Positions 41,920-50,149 of a DNA stretch of 64,000 nt are shown here, in pieces. Position numbers and translations under genes: made by a program. Location of the stretch: contig CAYTLW010000027.1 of NCBI GenBank assembly GCA_964438735.1, forward strand, positions 1 to 64,000, written 5' to 3'. Under the pieces are notes generated by a model that was not told where the DNA came from, did no database searches, and saw only the letters and a list, made by a program, of their open reading frames with translations. Each line of letters opens with the position of its first letter. The first letter of the stretch is position 1. The DNA comes from CAYTLW01 sp964438735. Lineage in GTDB: Bacteria; Myxococcota_A; UBA9042.

Positions 41920-42071
41920 CGCTTGAACCCTTGTGCCCTTGGCCTGCTCCTGTCCCAGGCCCCGCAGAGCGGATTGAGCGAGCGGCGCCGTGCGAAGCCG
42001 GCAGCCGGCGAGCGAGTGGAGCGGCGCGGGGGCGTCGACCCGCCCGCGGCCTGCGCAATAGCGCATGGAGA

Positions 42072-42090
42072 AGCCGGCCGGAGGCCGGCT
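42072..42090 (+). promoter_or_regulatory. Perfect 8-bp stem-loop between target gene and HRDC gene
   Basis: AGCCGGCC, loop GGA, GGCCGGCT. It lies 166 nt after the VR and 29 nt before the HRDC start. Some DGRs have a hairpin just downstream of VR that aids homing; this one is farther away than usual, so that role is uncertain. The 199-nt stretch 41920-42118 contains no other feature besides this and the hairpin at the Shine-Dalgarno. Confidence 0.4.
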
Positions 42091-42101
42091 CGCGGGTCAT
42101 T

Positions 42102-42114
42102 CCTCCGGTGGAGG
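42102..42114 (+). promoter_or_regulatory. Shine-Dalgarno of the HRDC gene inside a hairpin
   Basis: CCTCC (42102-42106), loop GGT, GGAGG (42110-42114), with the ATG at 42119. The ribosome-binding site is completely paired in this 5-bp stem, the same arrangement as upstream of kamA. Confidence 0.45.
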
Positions 42115-42118
42115 CACG

Positions 42119-42664
42119 ATGAAGCTCAAAGTGTTCACGCTGCACCTGGGCGCCAAGACCGGCGCATTCGACGACAGCGCGCTGACCTCGTTCCTGGCCG
42201 AGCGCGACGTGATCGCGGTCGACGAGCACTTCTTCGTCCACGACGGCGCGCCTCGCTGGGCGCTCCTGGTCCAGTACCGGGACGAACCCCCTCGCGCTCG
42301 CCGTCAGCCCTCCGAGGAGCCCGCTCAAGACTGGCGCGCGGACCTGTCGGCCGGCGAGGCCGACCTGTTCAGCGCGCTCCGCACCTGGCGCAACAACCGC
42401 GCCCGTCGTGACGGTCGGCCCGCATTCGTGCTGTTCACCAACCGCCAGCTTGCGGCGATCGCCAGGCTCCGCCCCGAGTCACTGGCCGAGCTGGCCACCG
42501 TCCCCGGCGTCGGCGAAGCTCGGGTGCGGGACTACGGCGAGAGCGTCCTCGGGGTCGTGCGCGCCGCCACCGAGCCGCCGCCTGCGACCCCTGCAGGCGA
42601 GGGGGGCGACGAGTCCCCGGACGAGGCACAAGCGGTGCCCGCAGGTGACGCCCGGCCGCCGCCC
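42119..42664 (+). CDS. DGR accessory protein with HRDC domain (3' end uncertain)
   Basis: The ATG at 42119 follows GGAGG. Residues 1-60 (MKLKVFTLHLGAKTGAFDDS, LTSFLAERDVIAVDEHFFVH, RWALLVQYRDE) form a small beta-rich domain seen in DGR accessory proteins. Residues 78-155 form an HRDC nucleic-acid-binding domain (LFSALRTWRNNRARRDGRPA, LAAIARLRPESLAELATVPG, GEARVRDYGESVLGVV). HRDC proteins replace Avd as the reverse transcriptase partner in some DGRs. The frame stays open to 43630 because of GC bias, but beyond about 42664 it is out of phase with the reverse transcriptase coding frame. The true 3' end appears to have been lost in the same deletion that removed the start of the RT. Confidence 0.75.
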
Positions 42665-42677
42665 CGGATCGCCGCCG

Positions 42678-43166
42678 GGCAAAGGGCTGCCCATCGGCAA
42701 CCTCACCAGTCAGCACTTCGCCAACCTGCACCTCGGCCTGGTCGATCACCACGTCCAGTCGCACCTCGGGCTGGGCAGCTGGTGCCGCTACATGGACGAC
42801 ATGCTCCTCTTTGGGGACGATCCCGCTCGGCTGGCCGCCGCCCGCGCCTCGATCACCGGGTTCCTGCGCGAGCGGATGCTGCTCGAGTTGCGCCCGCAGG
42901 CCTGCCGGTCGGGGCGAGTCGCCGACGGGGTCCCGTTCCTGGGGTTTCGCATCTGGCCCCACCACGTTCGCCTGGACCGCGCCCGCCGGCTCCGCCTCGG
43001 TCGGCGGATACGTTCACTGGCGGCGGTCGGGCAACGTGGAGAGGCCAGCGAGGCCGAGTTGATCCCGGTGCTCGCTGCGCTGATGGGCTGGGCCGCGCAC
43101 GGCAGGACGCGCGCGCTGCTCGCCAGCCAGTTGGCCGGCCTCCGGTTCACAATGGCCCGGTCCTGA
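42678..43166 (+). pseudogene. DGR-type reverse transcriptase, N-terminally truncated
   Basis: The 162-codon fragment reads GKGLPIGNLTSQHFANLHLG, then CRYMDDMLLFGDD, then VPFLGFRIWPHHVRLDR, corresponding to RT motifs 4, 5 and 6-7. IGNLTSQ instead of QGxxxSP marks the DGR branch, and YMDD is the catalytic box. There is no start codon or signal for the fragment, and motifs 1-3, including the first catalytic Asp and about 180-200 residues, are missing. The preceding DNA codes for the HRDC protein in another frame. A deletion of several hundred bases, natural or from assembly, joins the two genes near 42640-42680. As it stands the enzyme cannot be active. Confidence 0.85.
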
Positions 43167-43366
43167 GCGACCCGACGCCCAAAGGTCTCAGCGGCAGCGA
43201 GACCCCCAGCCCGACCTTCGAACCGAACGGCCTACCAGCCGGGCCGGGGGCACCTCTCTTCGGCCACGCAGCCTCGCGGCGCGCAACGCTGGCTCGGCGA
43301 TGGATGGTCACGACCTGTGCGCGGGCGCGGCGTCCGTGGAGACCGCGCACCTGGCGTCGCCGTGAG

Positions 43367-43491
43367 CTCGCAGGACGAAAGCCGAGGTTGTTGTTGCGGT
43401 TGGCCGGCGTGTTCCTGTTGCGATTCGCCGCACGGCAGTTGCCCGCCGTGTTGTTCCAGCTGCAGCCCCGGTTGACGCGGTTGGAGCCGCC
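43367..43491 (-). repeat. DGR template repeat (TR)
   Basis: Read on the minus strand, this 125-nt element encodes the master form of the VR peptide (GGSNRVNRGCSWNNTAGNCR, then AANRNRNTPANRNNNLGFRP). It is rich in AAC codons, the classical adenine-targeted design that can yield up to 15 residues per codon. It lies 200 nt after the RT fragment in the opposite orientation to both RT and VR. The whole stretch 43167-43619 (453 nt) has no protein gene; apart from the TR I see only unremarkable flanking sequence. The open minus-strand frame 43147-43539 across it is a by-product of the TR. Confidence 0.93.
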
Positions 43492-43619
43492 TGTCCCGTC
43501 ACCTTGCCGGCAGCGATGTTGGCGCGTGTGGCGGTTCAAGGCAATGAGCGTCTGTCAGCCAATCCGATCGCCTCCGGCGGTCTGCGGTGCAGCGGCCGTG
43601 CAATTGGCGACCGCGACCT

Positions 43620-44344
43620 CTACATCTTGATCACACCGCCCGGTTTTCCGCCAGCGCCCTTGTCGATGGTCACAAAGCTGCGCACGGTGCCGCTGTCATG
43701 GAGTGCGCCGAGCATCGAGTCGACCAGGCGGAGCGAGGTGATCAGGCTGAAGTTCTTGAACTCGTCGACGACGGGGTTGTTGAAGATCAGGCTCGAACCC
43801 TGGCCCTTGAGGTTCTGGGTCTTGGTCATCTTGGCGAGGCCCACACTGACGGTGGACAGGTGGCTGCCCACGGCCCGCAACGCGACATCGCCGACGCCGA
43901 AGGTGATCTTGCCGCTGACCTTGCTGAGCATGAGGTCGGTGGTGGTGCCGGACACGCCGGAGGGCAGTTCGTCGCCGATGGAGATTCCCGACGGCAGCTC
44001 GTCGCCGACGCGAATGCCCAGCGGTCCCACCACGCCGTCGCGAACCAGCAGCTTGCCGCCCGTATTCTGCACTTGATGATCTTCAGGGCGCTGCCGTCGC
44101 CTACCGCCTCGAGGATCTGCGCGCCGCCGATGCCTGCGCTGGTGACGTCGATGACCACGCCCGCGCTGGTGACGTCGATAACGACGCCCGCGCTGGTGAC
44201 GTCGATCACCACGCCCTTGCCGGGATTGGCGTCGAAGATGCTGAGCACCACGCCCGTGCGGGGGCTGGTGTCGCAGATCTTGTCGACCTTGCCGCCGACC
44301 ACACCCTTGCCCGGGTTGGCGTCGAAGATGAAGTCGACGCCCAT
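43620..44344 (-). pseudogene. Repeat-containing protein gene with a frameshift
   Basis: Two consecutive minus-strand frames make one plausible protein. The first part (ATG at 44344) reads MGVDFIFDANPGKGVVGGKV, then three copies of VVIDVTSAG, ending LEAVGDGSALKIIK. The second part, one base out of phase from about 44072, reads VQNTGGKLLVRDGVVGPLGI to DKGAGGKPGGVIKM, about 150 residues. A single-base insertion or deletion in the AAGTGCAG stretch near 44070 would rejoin them. No signal peptide is seen; the gene follows a small secreted-protein gene by 6 nt. The family is unknown. It could be a sequencing error rather than a real lesion. Confidence 0.55.
44136..44216 (-). repeat. Three tandem 27-nt coding repeats
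   Basis: Three near-identical 27-nt units (44136-44162, 44163-44189, 44190-44216) encode VVIDVTSAG three times. Differences are limited to one or two bases per unit, suggesting recent duplication. Confidence 0.85.
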
Positions 44345-44350
44345 GGTGGC

Positions 44351-44692
44351 CTACAACGCGGTACTCTGGCCGCCGCCGATGACGATGGGCGCAGACACGC
44401 CAGCCGCCGGCAGCTCGAACGCCACCCGGTCATCCGCCGAGATCATGCGCAGCACGTCTTTGCGCACATCGATGGCGACGCTGTCACCGACCAGCACGGC
44501 GACCTCGTCGGCGGACTGCTTGACGATGACCTTCGTGGCGTCCTTGGCGAGCTGGTACTTGTCGACGATGACATCGCAGTCGCCCTTCTTGCAGCTCTTG
44601 ATGTTGTCGCCCGGCATGACCTTGTTCTGCGCGAGCGATGCCGTCGCGGCGAAGACGAGCATGGCGGTGATGGAAAGGGTGAGTGACCGCAT
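44351..44692 (-). CDS. Small secreted protein
   Basis: A 113-residue exported protein: signal peptide 1-22 (ending TASLA-QNK). The ATG at 44692 follows GAGGAGG. The mature part has a short Cys-containing segment (KSCKKGDCDVIVDKYQLA) and beta-rich DEVAVLVGDSVAIDV, ending in SAPIVIGGGQSTAL. I do not recognise the family. The following frameshifted gene begins 6 nt later, so they are probably one transcript. It is divergent from the P-domain/fibrinogen-like gene. Confidence 0.65.
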   Translation of the reverse strand: MRSLTLSITAMLVFAATASLAQNKVMPGDNIKSCKKGDCDVIVDKYQLAKDATKVIVKQSADEVAVLVGDSVAIDVRKDVLRMISADDRVAFELPAAGVSAPIVIGGGQSTAL

Positions 44693-44760
44693 GCGATGCC
44701 TCCTCAGGATTGGCCCGAGCGGGGTTGGTCGATGAGGAGCACGATGCTGGGGACTTGCGG

Positions 44761-44778
44761 TGCCCGATATGTCGGGCA
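44761..44778. promoter_or_regulatory. Perfect inverted repeat in a divergent intergenic region
   Basis: TGCCCGATATGTCGGGCA has perfect 7-bp arms around TATG. It sits between the divergently transcribed small secreted protein (start 44692) and the P-domain protein (start 44937). It is a candidate operator controlling one or both. The rest of the 244-nt region holds no other clear signal. Confidence 0.45.
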
Positions 44779-44936
44779 GAGCAAGATTGGGAGCGCCTGC
44801 GCGTCATGTCAACGGCTTTGCGTAGTTGCCAACCTGGCAGTGCGATACCGCACCCGGGAAGCGGTCGCAACGCTGGCCTTGCCGCGCGACAGTCAGGTAG
44901 GGTTCGAGGGCGCACCGGAGCCTGGAGGTCAACATC

Positions 44937-47096
44937 ATGTGGAAGTCACAGCGTCACCTGACGACGGCAATCACTCTCACCATCGTCGGACTTGTTGCCT
45001 CGACAGCCTTGGCCCAGGTCCCGACCACCACCCAGGTCATCGGCGCGCTCACCGGCCCCGCTGGCGGACCGGCCACCGACGGCGACTACACCATGACGTT
45101 CTCGCTCTACGCCAAGGCCATCGGCGGCAAGGCGACCTGGCTCGAGGGTCCGGTCAAGATCAGCGTCAAGAACGGTCGCTTCGTGCACGAGTTGGGCAAG
45201 CTGGTGCCGTTGAAGGCGGCGGTCCTCAACAGCGGCTCCGCATCCTGGTTCGGCGTCGCCATCGCCGGCGAGCCCGAGCTGCCACGCTCGCCTGTGCAGA
45301 GCGCATTCTTCGCCCGCCGCGCCGGCGTGGCCAGCGCCGTGGATTGCACCGGCTGCCTGACCGGCTCGCAGGTCGGCTTCACCTACGCGGGCAGCAAGAC
45401 CAAAGGCGGGGCGGCGGAGAAAGCCCTGGACCTGGCCTGCACCGGCTGCGTCTCGGTGGCCGAGTTGAAGATCGACGCCGACCTGGACCTGGGCGGCCAG
45501 GCCCTCAAAGCCAAGAAGGTGGTCGCCTCCGAAGTCGCCGCCGGCACCGTGTCGGCCAACTCCTTCGTGGGCGACGGCAGCAAGCTCACCGGCATCAAGA
45601 CGCCCGCCGGCACGTGCGCCAAGGCCGGCCAGGTGGTCAAGGGCATCGACCCGACCGGCAAGCTCATCTGCGTGGCCGCCATGGATCCAAGCGCCCTGCC
45701 GTCCGATGGCCTCGACGAGATCTCTGGCGGCCTGCTGACCAACGAGTTCGTGCACACCATCTCCTCGGCCAAACCGATGCCCATCCCAGACAACAACCCC
45801 ACCGGCGTGGGCGGCGAGCTGAACTTCCCCGACGTGGGCGTGGCCAAGAAGCTGACCGTGACCGTCAAGCTGAAGAACTCCAACGTCGCCAACGTGGCCG
45901 TGCACCTGTACGACCCCAACAACGTCAAGTACGTGCTCTACAACAAGGGCGGCAAGGGCAACTCGCTGAGCGGCACCTGGCCGGCGCCCGACAAGACCAT
46001 CAGCGGCGACCTGGGCACCTGGGTCGGCAAGAACCCCAAGGGCAAGTGGCGCCTGGTGGTCATCGACGACAAGTTCTTCAACAACAAGGACGACGGTCAG
46101 GTGGACTCCTGGTCGGTCTCGTCCCTGAGCGTCTCCAACGGTCAGGTCGAGGCGACCAAAGATTTGCTGGTCAGCGGCCTGCTCAAGGCCAATGGCGGAC
46201 TGCTCTACAAAGTCGCTGCCAAGGAGCCGGTCAAGTGCACCCCGGCGCTTTCTGGATACACCTACTTCGACAGCACCACCAAGGCCCTGCGCATCTGCAA
46301 TGGCAGCAGCTTCTATTCCCTGTACCTGGTCCTGCCGGGCAGCAAGGAGAACCCCATCTCCAGCTGCAAGGAGCTGCTCGACCAGGCGCCGCAGACCAAG
46401 ACCGGCGTGTACTGGCTCGACACCGACGGTCCGGGAAGCAACTCGCCCGCCTTCGAGGCCTATTGCGACATGGATACCGACGGCGGCGGCTGGACTCTGC
46501 TCGGAACGGTTTCGGGCGCGGACGCCAACAACTGGAACACCGAAAAGGGCTACTGGGCCGACACCAAGCTGCTGGGCAAGATCAGCGCGCCCTGGCTCGA
46601 CTACAAGTCGCAGGCCTGGGTCTCGTTGCCCATCGCAAAATCCGAGATCCTCTTCCAGCGACGCTATGCCGGTAGCGTGCGCTCCCGAACCATCCTGGCG
46701 ACCGCCTGCCAGGGCGGCAAGTCCACCTTCAAGGACCTGTTCACCACCTGGAACACCTCCATCAAGTGCGGCCTGGGCTCGATCAACGTGATCCAGAAGC
46801 CCAAGGACGCCAGCGGCATCTCCGGGTCCAGCTACGTCGAAGGGTCGTCCGACGGCCTGGGCGGTTCGAGCACCAACGGCTGGTGCTGGAATGGCGGCGA
46901 CAGCAACTCCAACATCTTCAAGGGTCACGCCGGCTGGAATCAGAAGGGCTACAACTGCTACGCCTCGGGCCACCTGGGCTACATCGCTGTGTGGTCCAAG
47001 AGCAGCAGTCAGTACAAGAAGACCGATATCGATGGTACCAACTGGCTGTACAATACGAGCTACGGCAAGACCGAGATCTCGTTCTTTGCTCGGTAG
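44937..47096 (+). CDS. Secreted modular protein: P domain plus fibrinogen-like domain
   Basis: A 719-residue exported protein; the ATG at 44937 has GGAGGT upstream and a signal peptide 1-26 (STALA-QV). Residues 27-250 are the N-terminal region shared with 35150-37444, including GDGSKLTGI and paired ACTGC motifs. Residues 270-400 form a P domain (DNNPTGVGGELNF, VAVHLYDPNNVKYVLY, NPKGKWRLVVIDDKF). Residues 470-719 are a fibrinogen/intelectin-like domain: SSCKELLDQAPQTKTGVYWL, AYCDMDTDGGGWTLLG, and a Cys- and Trp-rich C-terminus (NGWCWNGGDSNSNIF). Such domains bind carbohydrates in animals. A role in surface recognition is inferred. The stretch 47097-47204 contains no gene. Confidence 0.88.
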   Translation: MWKSQRHLTTAITLTIVGLVASTALAQVPTTTQVIGALTGPAGGPATDGDYTMTFSLYAKAIGGKATWLEGPVKISVKNGRFVHELGKLVPLKAAVLNSGSASWFGVAIAGEPELPRSPVQSAFFARRAGVASAVDCTGCLTGSQVGFTYAGSKTKGGAAEKALDLACTGCVSVAELKIDADLDLGGQALKAKKVVASEVAAGTVSANSFVGDGSKLTGIKTPAGTCAKAGQVVKGIDPTGKLICVAAMDPSALPSDGLDEISGGLLTNEFVHTISSAKPMPIPDNNPTGVGGELNFPDVGVAKKLTVTVKLKNSNVANVAVHLYDPNNVKYVLYNKGGKGNSLSGTWPAPDKTISGDLGTWVGKNPKGKWRLVVIDDKFFNNKDDGQVDSWSVSSLSVSNGQVEATKDLLVSGLLKANGGLLYKVAAKEPVKCTPALSGYTYFDSTTKALRICNGSSFYSLYLVLPGSKENPISSCKELLDQAPQTKTGVYWLDTDGPGSNSPAFEAYCDMDTDGGGWTLLGTVSGADANNWNTEKGYWADTKLLGKISAPWLDYKSQAWVSLPIAKSEILFQRRYAGSVRSRTILATACQGGKSTFKDLFTTWNTSIKCGLGSINVIQKPKDASGISGSSYVEGSSDGLGGSSTNGWCWNGGDSNSNIFKGHAGWNQKGYNCYASGHLGYIAVWSKSSSQYKKTDIDGTNWLYNTSYGKTEISFFAR

Positions 47097-47204
47097 GTTG
47101 ATGGCGGCAGATGGGGGTCGTGGCGAGGTAGCCGCAGGGGTTCGCGCAAAGACGCCAAGATGCACGGAGGGCCGGGCGGCAGTTCGACGGCCCGATCATG
47201 ACGT

Positions 47205-48565
<1,361 letters not shown>

Positions 48566-48569
<4 letters not shown>

Positions 48570-49513
48570 GCCGCTGCCTCCGTCTGTGCGGCCGCCGGAA
48601 GCTCCAGGCGGAAGACGGCGCCGCCAGCGTTGGCGGATTGGTGTCTCAGACTGCCGCCGTGGGCCTCGGCGATGCGCGACGCCATGGCCAGACCCAGCCC
48701 GGTCCCGCGCGCCTTGGAGGTGACGAAGGGCTCGAAGATCTGGGCCCCCAACTCGGCGTCGATGCCCGGCCCGTCATCGCGTACCTCGAGCCAGGCAGTG
48801 TCGCCAGCAGCGCCCATGACCACCTGCACTTGCCCATCTTCCCCGGTCGCTTCGGCTGCGTTGACCAGCAGACCAAGCACCAGCTGCACCAGCGTATCCC
48901 GGTCGCCATCCACCACCGCGTCACCGTTGCGCCTCAACTGACGCCCCTGCAGGTGCTCGGCTGCGAGCGCAGTCGCCGCTTCGGCCACCTCGTCCAGCTC
49001 GCAGCGATGTCGTTGCGGGGTCACCGGGCGGGCGTAATCCAGGATCGCGCCGACGAAGGCGTCGAGGCGATCCACCTCGTCGCTGATGAAGCCGCAGACC
49101 CTCCGCTGGTCGGTGGCGTCTCGCGGTAAGCCCTCGGCAATGAGCGACGCCGACGAGCGGATCACACCCAGCGGATTGCGCACCTCGTGCGCCACCCCCG
49201 CCGCCATGCGCCCCAGGGAGGCCAGCTTCTCGGCCTGCACCAGCTCCCGCCGGCTGGCCTCCAGCGCCGCCATCTGCTCACGAATCGTCGCCGCGTCCTG
49301 GCGCAGCCGCCGTCGTGCGGCCAGCAGGTACCCCACCATCCAACCAAAGACGCCATATCCAAGACTGAAATAGATGGTCACCGGCAGGAAGACGTCGGTA
49401 TCCCCCGCCTGCATGGTCACGCCGAACGCGGCGAACATCAGCGTATCGGCGATGCCCACCGCGAGCCCGGCCGCGGCGCCGATCCAGGGCCATTTCTTAT
49501 GCGAACGCGTCAT
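48566..49513 (-). CDS. Membrane sensor histidine kinase (NtrB/HydH-type)
   Basis: A 315-residue kinase. The ATG at 49513 is preferred because it directly precedes the first membrane helix. Two transmembrane segments (about 9-32 and 40-66) frame a short external loop, so there is no large sensor domain. A dimerisation/phosphoacceptor helix contains the H-box GRMAAGVAHEVRNPLGVIRS. The ATPase domain has the N box (VLGLLVNAAEATG), G1 (VRDDGPGID) and G2 (GTGLGLAMASRIAEAHGG). It is translationally coupled to the NtrC-type regulator gene. The signal may be membrane-derived; the neighbouring small membrane protein is a candidate target or partner. Confidence 0.94.
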
Positions 49514-49564
49514 GCCTGCTCCGCCCGTCCACTGCTTTCGGGCCCTCGCGATACCTGCCAAGCA

Positions 49565-49667
49565 TCCTGCAACGAATCATCCTGCAACAAGCGGGCCAGC
49601 CGGCCAAGCGTGCGCCTGCCCACAAACCGGCCGCAGCAGGCGTTGCAGATCCGCAACGCCGCGTTGC
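49565..49667. promoter_or_regulatory. Repeated GCAAC/GTTGC sites, probable activator-binding region
   Basis: Two direct copies of ATCCTGCAAC (49565-49574 and 49580-49589, 15 nt apart), a perfect dyad GCGTTGC-N6-GCAACGC (49640-49659) and a further GCGTTGC (49661-49667). They lie 55-157 bp upstream of a sigma-54 promoter, the position expected for enhancer sites of an NtrC-type activator. Confidence 0.6.
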
Positions 49668-49721
49668 AGACGCACCTCGTCGCCAGGACCTGGATCGCGT
49701 GATTTCAGGCAGTTGCCAGGC

Positions 49722-49737
49722 TGGCACGGCCGTTGCT
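49722..49737 (+). promoter_or_regulatory. Consensus sigma-54 (-24/-12) promoter
   Basis: TGGCACGGCCGTTGCT matches the sigma-54 consensus TGGCAC-N5-TTGC at every fixed position. It lies 49 nt upstream of the start codon of the small membrane protein at 49786 and just downstream of the repeated GCAAC sites. Confidence 0.85.
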
Positions 49738-49785
49738 CCTCTACCCGGACAACCGCGGCAACGCCGCCTCAACAAGGAGAGAGAG

Positions 49786-50118
49786 ATGAGCAAGATGCAG
49801 ATGATTCTGGCCCTGGTCCTGGTCGACTTCGCCGCCTTCACGGGCTGGACGATCTACAACGAGGGCATCGTCGACGCCTTCGCCTTCCTCGGTGAGCACC
49901 TGTGGACCATGCAGGTGGGCATCGACCTGGTCCTGGCCATCACGTTCATCACCGTGTGGATGTGGCGCGACGCCCGCAAGCGCGGTGTGAACCCGATCCC
50001 ATGGGTCCTGTTGACCGTGGTGACAGGCTCTCTCGGCTGGCTCACCTACCTGGTCGCGCGTCCGGGTGAGGAGAAGGTATTTGGTGGCGAGCGTCGGGCG
50101 GTTGCGCTGGCGGGGTAG
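49786..50118 (+). CDS. Small membrane protein under sigma-54 control
   Basis: A 110-residue protein; the ATG at 49786 follows AAGGAGAGAGAG. Three hydrophobic helices (about residues 5-25, 42-60 and 70-92) are separated by WTIYNEGIVDAFAFLGEHLW and a basic WMWRDARKRGVNPIP loop. The family is not recognised; the length and helices suggest a small three-helix inner-membrane protein. The perfect sigma-54 promoter upstream and the divergent kinase/NtrC pair imply it is the main output of that two-component system. It converges with the nucleotidyltransferase gene. Confidence 0.75.
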   Translation: MSKMQMILALVLVDFAAFTGWTIYNEGIVDAFAFLGEHLWTMQVGIDLVLAITFITVWMWRDARKRGVNPIPWVLLTVVTGSLGWLTYLVARPGEEKVFGGERRAVALAG

Positions 50119-50149
50119 CTGTACCGTGGTCGTGACCGTGCCGGTGCCT

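Noticed and set aside
43147..43539. Minus-strand open frame of 130 codons
   Set aside because: It spans the DGR template repeat; its VR-like peptide is explained by the TR, and the rest is out-of-frame sequence with no ribosome site.
42119..43630. One long HRDC-containing protein of about 500 residues
   Set aside because: The frame stays open only because of GC bias. After about 42664 the peptide is Arg/Pro/Ala-rich noise, while the RT motifs are in the +1 frame.
44820..44860. Sigma-54 promoter upstream of the fibrinogen-like gene
   Set aside because: TGGCAG is present but no TTGC lies at the required spacing.
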